Assembly: GCA_018857735.1 (NCBI GenBank)
Contig: JABMCL010001097.1
Coordinates: forward strand, 393,501 to 457,500
Source of the DNA: Alviniconcha marisindica
Lineage: Eukaryota; Mollusca; Gastropoda; Provannidae
Direction: 5' to 3'
DNA length: 64,000 nt
Under the pieces are notes generated by a model that was not told where the DNA came from, made no database searches, and worked only from the letters and a program-made list of their open reading frames with translations. This document shows positions 45,243 to 57,900 of this stretch, in pieces. The translations under genes and the position numbers were made by a program. The first letter of the stretch is position 1; each line of letters begins with the position of its first letter.

Positions 45243-45287
<45 letters not shown>

Positions 45288-45339
45288 TATTTACTTCTTT
45301 GGTCACACACACACACAGAGGGTATTTACTTATTTGTCA

Positions 45340-45402
<63 letters not shown>

Positions 45403-45422
45403 GTTATTTCTCTTTGGTCTCA

Positions 45423-45454
<32 letters not shown>

Positions 45455-45467
45455 TACCTTACATCTT

Positions 45468-45509
<42 letters not shown>

Positions 45510-45581
45510 CACACACACACACACACACACCACACACACACAACACACACACACACACACACGGGTTACTTGCATCCTTGG

Positions 45582-45622
<41 letters not shown>

Positions 45623-45916
45623 ACACACACACACACACACACAAAGGTTATACATTTGTCACACACACACAAACACACAGGGTTACTTAACATCTGCAAC
45701 ACAAACACACAGGGTTACATCTTTGGTCACACACACACACACACACACCACACGGTTACTTACATCTTTGGTCACACACACACAGGGTTACTTACATCTT
45801 TGGTCACACACACACACAAACACACAGGGTTACTTACATCTTTGGTCACACACACACACCACAGGGTTACTTACATCTTTGGTCTCACACACACACAGGG
45901 TTACTTACATCTTTGG

Positions 45917-45951
<35 letters not shown>

Positions 45952-48900
45952 GTTACTTACATCTTTGGTCACACACAAACACACAGGATTACTTCTTTGG
46001 ACACACACATACCACAGAGTTACTTCTTTGGCCCCCCCCCCCCCCCCCACTCCCCCCGCCACACAAACAGGGTTACTTCTTTGGTCACACACGCACACAC
46101 ACATACCACATCTGGTCTACCCCTCCAACCCCTGTAACAGAGAGCGGGAGATGCTTACGGAGCCTGTATGTGATGAGAAAGGTGAGGATGTCCAGGCCGG
46201 CTTGCTGCTGCGTCCACTCCACCATCAGGGCCGTGCTGCTGATGGGCGTCACAGTCACATTCTGCGGCTGGGGCGGTGCATCCTCTGCAATAGGCAAGTA
46301 ATAATAATGATGATAATAATAATGATGATAATAATAATGTACATTTATCATGCGCTCATCGACGCCCTGGGTGCTCACATGATACATATTAACTTAAATA
46401 TATTCTATACACATGTAGAGCACAGTCCTACCAAAATAATTCACATAAAGTATTATAAGGAAAAACAAACACATGCATTACACACACACACACACACACA
46501 CACTGACTGTAGCAGAAACTGGGTACTGATATTAGCTGGGATGAAAATACTGTGAGAAGAGAAAGGTTTTCAGTTTGGCTTTAAAAAATGACAGGGTTGA
46601 GCAGTGTCTAAGGTCTTGTGGGAGTGAATTCAAATTGTGGGGTCCAAAGCAAGAGAAGGTGCGAAAGCCATGAGTCTTGCGTCTGTATTATTGGATTTTC
46701 AGCATGTGGGTGTCAGCAGAAGAGCGTAGTGTACGAGACGGAGTGTAGACATGTAGCAGTTCAGAGAGGTAAGCAGGACCAGAACCATTTATAGCATTAA
46801 AACACATACAAGCGACTTTATACTTAATACGTTCTGAAATGGGTAGCCAGTGCAGTTTTTCCAGGAGGTGTTGAGTGGTGGTGACAGGGTGCCAAGAGAA
46901 TGAGTCTTGCAGCAAAGTTTTGAATTTTCTGGAGAGTCATTTCCTTCACCCTCTCCCTCTTTTGGAACTGTGACAAGCACTGGCAAGTAAGTGCAGAGGA
47001 TTATCTTTCTGTCCGCAGTAAAGCTAGACTTGCATGTTACAACAGTTCTCACTTCGACCGGAGAGAAAGCATCTGTCCACTAACTAACGTACGCAAACAT
47101 ATGCACACACACACAGAGGTACAGATGCCCACACAGCACATGCATGTACACACACAAATGCATGCAAAACAAGCACTCACTAGCCCTCTCCTATGCACAT
47201 ACACACTCACTCTCTTTCTCACACACAAACCCCCCCCCCCCCCTCCAAAGTAGTGAAGAGCCTGAGAGCGAGGGTACTTACTGTGGGCAAAAACAACGAT
47301 GCGGGCGATGGCAAACACTTGACCAATGGTGTTCTCTGCCACGCACTGGTAGTAGCCAGCATTCTCCATACTGACAGTGTACACGATCAGCTTCATGTTG
47401 TCTTCCGCAAGCTGCACAGACAACAAACACACCCTGGTAGTATCCAGCACACTACACGCTGACAGTGTACATGATCAGCTTCATGATGTCTTCTGCAAGC
47501 TGCACAGACAACACACACACCCTGGTAGTATCCAGCACACTACACGCTGACAGTGTACATGATCAGCTTCATGATGTCTTCTGCAAGCTGCACAGACAAC
47601 ACACACACCCTGGTAGTATCCAGCACACTACACGCTGACAGTGTACATGATCAGCTTCATGATGTCTTCTGCAAGCTGCACAGACAACACACACACCCTG
47701 GTAGTATCCAGCACACTACACGCTGACAGTGTACATGATCAGCTTCATGATGTCTTCTGCAAGCTGCACAGACAACAAACACACATGGGTAGTATCCAGC
47801 ACACTACACGCTGACAGTGTACACATCAACTTCATGTAGTCTTCTGCAAGCTGCACAAACAACACACACACACTGGTATTATCCAGCACACTACACGCTG
47901 ACAGTGTACGCATCAGCTTCATGTCGTCTTCTGCAAGCTGCACAAACAACACACACACACACGGGTAGTATCCAGCACACTACATGCTGACAGTGTACAC
48001 ATCAGCTTCATGTAGCCTTCTGCAAGCTGCACAAACAACACACACACACACTGGTATTATCCAGCACACTACACGCTGACAGTGTACACGATCAGCTTCG
48101 TGTAGTCGTCTGCTACTTGGCTAGCTGTACAAACAACACAGACATTAATTAGTGTTTTGCACCGTCCATGCTGACTCAATACATACCCTCCCCCATCTGA
48201 AACAGGGTGTACTGCTAGCATTCTAAACCAACATCCAAACAGGTTTCTTTTTAAAACACGAACTTTAATGAGACATGCTAAATGTGTACAAACTTTCTGG
48301 GGTTTTCTCTTTAAAAAAAAAAAAAAAAAGATAAGGAGGAGGTCCCAGACTACCAAGGTCATGTCAATGTCAACCACCTCACATTTATCTTGCACTCCAT
48401 CATCTGGTGAATGTGAGCGTCACTAATCTTCAGCACAACATCACTGTCAACCACATTACACTGCATCTTGGACTTCTTCACTCGAGGATGAGAGAGTGTC
48501 ACTAGCCTTCAGCACAACGTCATTGCTAACCACATTACATTTTACCTCGGACTTCTTCACTCGAGGATGAGAGTGTCACTAACCTTCAGCACAACGTCAT
48601 TGCTAACCACATCACATTTTACCTTGGACTTCTTCACTCGAGGATGAGAGTGTCACTAACCTTCAGCACGTCATTGCTAACCACATTACATTTTACCTTG
48701 GACTTCTTCACTCGAAGATGAGAATGTCACTAACCTTCAGCACAACATCACTGTCAAGCACACTACACTTTACCTTGAACTTCTCCATGGAAGGACGAGA
48801 GTGTCACTAACCTTCAGCACAACGTCACTGCCAACCACATCACATTTTACCTTGGACTTCTTCACTCGAGGATGAGAGTGTCACTAACCTTCAGCACGTC

Positions 48901-51900
48901 ATTGCTAACCACATTACATTTTACCTTGGACTTCTTCACTCGAAGATGAGAATGTCACTAACCTTCAGCACAACATCACTGTCAAGCACACTACACTTTA
49001 CCTTGGACTTCTCCATGGAAGGACGAGAGCGTCAGTAACCTTCAGCACAACGTCACTGCCAACCACACTACACTTTACCTTGGACTTCTCCATGGAAGGA
49101 CGAGAGCGTCAGTAACCTTCAGCACAACGTCACTGCCAACCACACTACCCTTTACCTTGGACTTCTCCACTCGAGGATGAGAGCATCACCAACCTTCAGC
49201 ACAACGTCACTGCTAACCACCTTACACTGCATCCTGGACTTCTCTGTGGAAGGATGAGAGCGTCACTAAATTTTCAGGGCAACGCTACTGCTACCCATCT
49301 CACACTTATCCAGGCGGATGCGAGCATCACTAACCCGTCAGAACAACGCTACTGCTACCCACCTCATACTTTATCTTGGACTTCTCCACCTGATGGATAA
49401 GCGTGCCGTTGAAGTACCACAGGATGTTGGGTCTGGGGTTGCCGTCCACCTCGCAGAACAGCGACACCGTGCGTGTCCTCGGCCAGTCGTTGGATTCGGG
49501 GTCCGTGATCATCACAGGGTAAGCTGAAAACAGAAGATGATCTTGAACCATGCAACAGGCCGATCGCGGGTGTGTGGATGCAACAAACCTCTGGGCGCTG
49601 ACACCACGACAACGTAAAGAGGGAGGTTTGTTAGATGTCGTGTTACAGTCTGGACTGGCGAGAGACCCGTGAAGCGTTTTCAGCAACCTTTCCAGGAACT
49701 GTTCCATTCAGGAAGCTGTCTGGCTAAGGAGGCATTTATTGTCGGTTCCACTCAGGGAGCAGTCTGGCTAAGGTGGTGTTTACCGTCAGTTCCACTCAGG
49801 GAGCAGTCTAGCTAGGAAGGTGTTTACTGTCAGTTCCACTCAGGGAGCAGTCTGGCTAAGGTGGTGTTTACTGTCAGTTCCATTCAGGGAGCAGTCTGGC
49901 TAGGAAGGTGTTTACTGTCGGTCAGTTCCATTCAGGGAGCAGTCTGGCTAAGGTGGTGTTTACTGTCGGTCAGTTCCATTCAGGGAGCAGTCTGGCTAAG
50001 GTGGTGTTTACTGTCAGTTCCACTCAGGAAGCAGTCTGGCTAGGAAGGTGTTTACTGTCGGTCAGTTCCATTCAGGGAGCAGTCTGGCTAGGAAGGTGTT
50101 TACTGTCAGTTCCATTCAGGGAGCAGGCTGGCTAGGAAGGTGTTTACTGTCAGTTCCATTCAGGGAGCAGGCTGGCTAGAAGGTATTTACTGTCGGTTTC
50201 ACTCAGGGCGTAGTCTGGCTAGTAAGGTGTTTACTGTCGGTTCCATTCAGTGTGGCTAAGGTGTTTACTGTCAGTTCCACTCAGGGAGTAGCCTGGCTAA
50301 GGCGTTTACTGTCAGTTCCACTCAGGGAGTAGCCTGGCTAAGGCGTTTACTGTCAGTTCCACTCAGGGAGTAGCCTGGCTAAGGCGTTTACTGTCAGTTC
50401 CACTCAGGGAGTAGCCTGGCTAAGGCGTTTACTGTCAGTTCCACTCAGGGAGTAGCCTGGCTAAGGCGTTTACTGTCAGTTCCACTCAGGGAGTAGCCTG
50501 GCTAAGGTGTTTACTGTCAGTTCCACTCAGGGAGTAGCCTGGCTAAGGAGGTGTTTACTGTCAGTTCCATTCAGGGAGTAGCCTGGCTAAGGAGGTGTTT
50601 ACTGTCAGTTCCACTCAGGGAGTAGCCTGGCTAAAGAGGTGTTTACTGTCAGTTCCATTCAGGGAGTAGCCTGGCTAAGGTGTTTACTGTCAGTTCCACT
50701 CAGGGAGTAGCCTGGCTAAAGAGGTGTTTACTGTCAGTTCCATTCAGGGAGTAGCCTGGCTAAGGTGTTTACTGTCAGTTCCATTCAGGGAGTAGCCTGG
50801 CTAAGGAGGCGTTTATTGTTGGTACTGTGTCTAGTGAAAGGGCCAAATCATGGGAGCTGGAGGGAGTCTGGCAATAGCTCTTTTTGGGGGCTGCCTGGAG
50901 GAGGCAGGTGCATGCACTTGTAGCATTAATATTATTGATCATTTTTCCATCCCAATATTTTCCACTCTTTGGCAGACTCACTGTGCTTCACACGTTTTCT
51001 GTGCACGCTGGATTACTTTGCGTTTTCTGTGCATGCTGGATTACTTTGCGTTTTCTGTGCATGCTGGGTTATGTTGTGTTTTCTGTGCATGCTGGGTTAT
51101 TTTGTGTTTTCTGTGCATGCTGGGTTATGTTGTGTTTTCTGTGCATGCTGGGTTATTTTGTGTTTTCTGTGCATGCTGGAGTATTTTGCGCTGGATTATT
51201 CTGTTTTCTGTGCATGCTGGAGTATTTTGTGCTGGATTATTTTGCGTTTTCTGTGCATGCTGGAGTATTTTGTGTTTTCTGTGCATGCTGGATTATTTTG
51301 TGTTTTCTGTGCACGATGGATTATTTTGTGTTTCTATCAGCCACCAAACTCTAACATGGACTGGCTTTACTGTAAACTAACATATAAAAACCAGAAATAG
51401 GTGTTGTTTTATTGTTGTTGTTTTTAGTGCTGTGACCTGAAGAAAGGAGTGAGAACCACCCACTTACTGTGCACGCTGAGCATGGCTGAGTGGTGTTGCT
51501 TATAGCGTCCGTTCTTGATGAAGCACTGGTAGATGCCAGCATCTTCCGCTTTCACATTCTGGATCATCAAGTTACCCCGGCCAAAGATTTTATGCCGATC
51601 CGTCAGCGCCTTGTCTGAAAGCATGCACTACACATGACACACTGTTAACACCCATTACACAACTGTCAACACCCATTATACAACTGTCAACACCCATTAC
51701 ACAACTGTCAACACCCATTACACAACTGTTAACACTCAACAGATAACTGTCAACACCCACTACACGACTGTCAATGCCCACTACGTCAACACCCACTACA
51801 TGAGTGTCAACACCCACTACACAACCGTTAACACCCACTACATGACTGTCAACACCCACTACACAATCATCAACACCCACTACACAACTGTTAATGCCCA

Positions 51901-54900
51901 CTACATCAACATCCACTACATGACTGTCAACACCCACTACACAACCGTCAACACCCACTACATGACTGTCAACACCCACTACACAACCATCAACACCCAC
52001 AACATGACTGTCAACACCCACTACACAACCGTCAATACCCACTACATGACTGTCAACTCCCACTACACAACCGTCAACACCCACTACATGACTGTCAACT
52101 CCCACTACACAACAGCTAACACCCACTACATGACTGTCAACTCCCACTACATGTCAACACCCACTTCACAACTAACAATACCACTACATGTCAACACCCA
52201 CTACACAACTGCCAACACCCACTATATGAATGTCAACACCCTCTACATGTCAACACCCACTACAAATTGTCAACACCCACTACACGACAGTCAACACCCA
52301 ATACATGACCATCAATATCCATGACACGACTCTCAACATCCATTACATGGCTGTTAACACCAGTTACGCTGCAACATATTTTGTTGTCGACCGCTGTGGA
52401 AGACACACAAACCACCCACAGTCACCAAACTAGCATAACAATGGCGTTTGCCGACCACAGTACAAATTGCTGCCCACAGGGGATTCTGTTAACATAGCAC
52501 CTACCCACACGAGATCTTGTTAATGAGCGTTAGCACAGCAATGGCTGTTGCCGCCCACTAGGGATTCTGTTAACACAGCACAGTGATGGGATTCTGTTAA
52601 AGCACCTACCCACACGAGATCCTGTTAATGGGCGTTAGCACAGCAATGGCTGTTGCCGCCCACTAGGGATTCTGTTAACAGCACAGCGATGGCCGCTGCC
52701 GCCCACAAGGGATCCTGTTATAGTGTTAACACAGCACAGTGATGACTGTTACCATCCACAAGGGATCCTGTTAACACAGCACAGCGATGGCCACTGCTGC
52801 CCACAAGTGGTTCTGTTATAGCGTTAACCCAGCACAATGATGGCTGTTGCTGCTAACGAAGAATACTGTTAACAGCAAAGCCACGGTTCACGCTGACCAC
52901 ACAGACACAAAAGATCCACTGTTAACATTTCATGAAGCCCAGCTTCACATGACAGAATAAGCAAACATACATTAACCCCCCCCCCCCCCCCCCCCCCCGA
53001 AGGGAGGTTTCGTTCCCAGTGCTGCCATACCCCCCCCCCCCCCCCCACCATCTGACAACACTCTGAAGGGACGGTTTCTGTTCCCACTGCTGCCATACCC
53101 CCCACCCCATCATCTGACACCACTCTGGACGGTTTCTGTGTCCACTGCTGCCATACCCCCCACCCCATCTCCTGTTTGACACCACTCTGAAGGGACGGTT
53201 TCTGTGTCCACTGCTGCCATACCCCCCACCCCATCACCTGTTTGACACCACTCTGAAGGGACGGTTTCTGTTCCCAGTGCTGCCATCCTGTGGGCGAAGG
53301 GGACAGTTTTTTGTTTTTGTCTTTACCACTTTGACACCAAAGAGGCTGGGGGCCGTTTTCCTACCACTTGTCTGAGGCCACTCACTGCACAGAGGTGGAA
53401 GCTTATCCTACCATTTGAGGCCAGCGGATGAAGGTATTTTCGTTGTTGTTGTTGTTTTTGCCTACCTGGCCGCAGCCACTCTATGGAGGGAGGGGGATTG
53501 CCATCGGCGAGACACTCCAGAATCACTGTCTCCCCACCCATGGCCGTGGTGTTGTGTGGCGCAGCCAGCACCCGCGTGTCTCGCACGATGTCTGAAACAG
53601 CAAACACAGCCCCATACAACAAACACCTAGGGAAACGCACTCATCATACTGCTGAGTGACACTGTTAGCACTCATCTGTCACACACCATGTCTGAAACAG
53701 CAAACACAGCACCGTACAACAAACACCCATGGAAACACTCATCATGGTGTTGTGTGACACCGTCAGCACCCGTGTGTCTCGCTCACACCATGTCCGAAAC
53801 GGCAAACACAGCACCCTACAAAAACACCCAGGGAAACGCACAAAGAAATCATGGTGCTGTGTGACACTGTCTACACTCACGTGTCACGCACCATGTCTGA
53901 AACAGCAAACACAGTGGGAAACACCCACACAGCGTTGCGTGACACTGTTAGCACTTGTGTGTCACGTACAATGTCTGAAACGGCAAACACAGCACCATAC
54001 AACACCCAAGGAAACACACCCATCAGCGTGACACTGTCAGCACTCACATGTTACACACCTTATCCGAAACAGAACACCATGTGACACCCAAGGAAACACT
54101 CATCATGGTGTTGTGTGACACTGTCAGCATTCACGTGTCACACACCATGTCTGAAACAGAACACCATGCAACACCCAGGGTTATGGTGTTGTGTGACACT
54201 GTCAGCATTCACGTATCACACACCATGTCTGAAACAGAACACCATGCAACACCCAGGGTTATGGTGTTGTGTGACACTGTCAGCATTCATGTGTCACACA
54301 CCATGTCTGAAACGGAACACCATGCAACACCCAGGGTTATGGTGTTGTGCGACACTGTCAGCACTCACGTGTCACACACCACCACGCAACGCCCAGGAAA
54401 CACTCATCATGGTGTTGTGTGACACTGTCAGCACTCGTGTGTCATGTCATGCACCATATCTGAAACAGAACACCGTGCAACACCCAGGAAACACTCATCA
54501 CAGTGTTGTGTGACACTGTCAGCATTTGTGTGTCATGTCATGCACCATATCTGAAACAGCCAACACCGCCCTTTGTATGTTCAGCATTAATAACCAGGTA
54601 AACACATCCACAATGGTGCTGGGTCGTGCCACCAGCATCTGCACGTCACAGATCATGTCTGAAGCAGTCACAGATCAGGTCTAAAGCAGTCACACATCAG
54701 GTCTAAAGCAGTCACACATCAGCAGTCACAGATCAGGTCTAAAGCAGTCACATATCAGGTCTAAAGCAGTCACAGATCAGGTCTAAAGCAGTCACACATC
54801 AGCAGTCACAGATCAGGTTTAAAGCAGTCACAGATCAGGTCTAAAGCAGTCACACATCAGGTCTAAAGCAGTCACACATCAGCAGTCACAGATCAGGTCT

Positions 54901-57900
54901 AAAGCAGTCACAGATCAGGTCTAAAGCAGTCACACATCAGGTCTAAAGCAGTCACAGATCAGGTCTAAAGCAGTCACACATCATGTCTAAAGCAGTCACA
55001 GATCAGCAGTCACAGATCAGGTCTAAAGCAGTCACAGACCAGGTCTAAAGCAATCACACATCAGGTCTAAAGCAGTCACAGATCAACAGTCACAAATCAG
55101 GTCTAAAGCAGTCACACATCAGGTCTAAAGCAATCACAGATCAGCAGTCACAGATCATGTCTAAAGCAGTCACACATCAGGTCTAAGGCAGTCAGCAAGC
55201 ACCTGGAAACACCCAGGTAAACTCATCCGCTGCGGTGCGGTGTGGTGGTAACCTGTCACCAGCATGCCACACACAAAGTCTGGAACAGCCCCTGCGGGCT
55301 GGCTTCCCCTTCCCCAAACCCCAGGGGCCTCAAAGGCCAAGGTCATTAAAACTGATACCCTCGGGCGGCACTCCGTATTACACCGCCGGTATGCCTGATT
55401 ACGACATACAAACGTGATCATTCTTCGGAAAAGCACGCGCAATGAATTTAATTCCCAGGCAAGCCACCACCGACTAGAACTTGCATAAGGTGCCGAGTGT
55501 CAAGCTGGACAAAAGAAACACGCATCGCCTCGAGTCTAAAAATTACGTCAGCTGGTCTTGATCTTCCGGTCCCAGTAATGCATCGCTTAGCAACACACCT
55601 GGCAGGACACGCAGCATGGCCTCCCGTGACCACTTCCACTTGAGGGTGGTGACCTGGTCCGCCAGGTGGTTGAAGTTCTGAGCAGCCATGCAGCGGTAGG
55701 AACCTCTGTCCAGCAGCGACACATTGTGGATCTGCAGCGACCCCGAGGGCAGCAGGACAAACCTGGACGGACACACACACACAGGCCAGCAAGCCATCAG
55801 ACATCTGGTTTGCACATGTATTGAACGAAAACACAGATTTTTTAATCGATAATTAAAAAATTAAACACTTCTGTATTTTCAGTAACTGTGCTTTGAGTTT
55901 TAAAATATACAATACGTGTTACTGTGTACTGTGCAATATGTGTTACTGTGCAGGACAAACTTCGACACACACAGCAATCCATCAGACATCTGGTTTGCAC
56001 ACGTATTGAATAAAAACACATCATTTTTAATTGATAATTAAATAATTAAAAACTTCTGTATTTTCAGTAAGTGTGCTTTGAGTTTTAAAATATACAATAT
56101 GTGTTATTGTGTACTGAGCAATATGTGTTATTGTGTACTGTGGTGTGGTTAACGTCCCGTCACGTTTTAATTTCTCTGATGAGATAATAAAGCAATCTTG
56201 AATCTTGAATGATGGTCCCCACCAGGATTGGATTTTTGATAACCCCTCTGTGCTCTCTCTGCTTAGCATTGTGGGTCACAAATTGGATTTCACAGCGGGG
56301 GTGTGGGGTGGGGCTGACACAGCCAAGAGGCTTTTTACAAAGGAGTAGGACCCCCCCCCCCCCTCGTTAGATTCACAATGTTTAAGGTCTTCCGCATTGA
56401 AATATAGGCTTTTTACGAAGAGAATAGGACTCTCCTCCTTATTTATTTTTCCATCAAAGTTTTTCTGTTTAAGGCCTTCCAGATCTAAATATAATGCCTC
56501 ACCAATTAATTACCTGTTTTTCTATACCTTGACACCAAAATAAATAGAAACACGGTATACTATAAAGTGTAACATTTTTGTTTGTTTGTCTTTCTGACAC
56601 ACATTCTGCAGCCAAGATCACAGGACCAACCAGCAGGCAAAGCAGCCATCACAAGTGATTCTGCATCAGGAAAGATCTGAAGTGATGAGGAGTTTGAGAC
56701 CGCCCGAGAGCCACAAAGCCTAAACAACGTTAACACCATCGATCGCCTGGAGGATAAAGCCAAAGGCTTTGAAAGGGGAAGCACAGGACAGACAGCTGGG
56801 CACAGCAGCGATCACAAATGATTTGTATCTCAGAAGATCTGACGTGCAGAGGCACCTGAGATATTGCCCGTGGGCCACAAAGCCAGACAAGATAGATTTA
56901 AACCCCCAGTCAGCCATGCCACAAAGCCGAGGACATCAGACAATACACAGCCCGGAGGAAAAGGGTGTAGAAAGAAGAAGCGCGCAACAATTTCACTTCA
57001 GATGATGGGAAAGGGCAACCATCAACCAAACCAACTATAAAACCATCCCACCTGAGCTGCTTCGGAGACAGGGTGGAGCACATATGGGCTTACCCATGCA
57101 CAGCGATACTATCTTGAAGTGATGGGCTTACCTGTGCACATCTAAACTACCTTGAAGTGATCTGAACTGAATGCAACAGAACTCGCCCACCATCAATAGC
57201 CAACACACCCACAGAATCAACTTCAGTTCAACACCTACCACTGAACCAACAGGCACAAGAAAATGCCACTGAAAATGCCAAACAAGCTACTTACAAAAGT
57301 TACATTACATATGTTACATCCATTCCATCAGACTTGAGTTACTAGTGAATGTAACACTAACTCTTGAATCACGAGGGGATCCCCCTCCCCCCTGAATCAC
57401 CAGGGGATACCACCGCCCGGAATCACCCGAGGATAACCACCATGGAATCACCAGGGGATACCACCACCACCCGGAATCACCAAGGGATAAACCCCCCAAT
57501 CACCAGGGGATATCCCCCATCCCCAAATCACCAGGGGATACCCCCCCCCCCACCAATCACAGGGGATATCCCCCATCCCCAGGGGATATCCCCCATCCTC
57601 AAATCACCAATCACCAGGGGATATCCCCCATCCCCAAATCACCAGGGGATATCCCCCATCCTCAAACCACCATGGAATTGGGGGATATCCCCTGGGGATG
57701 GGGGATATCCCCAATCACCTGGGGATATCCCCCATCCCCCAAGGAATATACCCCAATCCCCAGGGGATATCCCCCAATCCCCTGGGGATATCCCCCAATC
57801 CCCTGGGGATATCCCCCAATCCCCAGGGGATACCCCCCAATCACCAGGGGATATCCCCCATCCCCCAAGGAATATCCCCCAATCCCCTGGTGATACCCCC

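Noticed and set aside
45113..46555. 480-codon HTHTHT frame
   Set aside because: CA microsatellite translation; it crosses real antisense exon sequence without any family match.
46688..47052. Minus-strand frames as a host gene
   Set aside because: The HWLPI..RIKYK and PAYLSELL strings identify a broken LINE, not a host gene.
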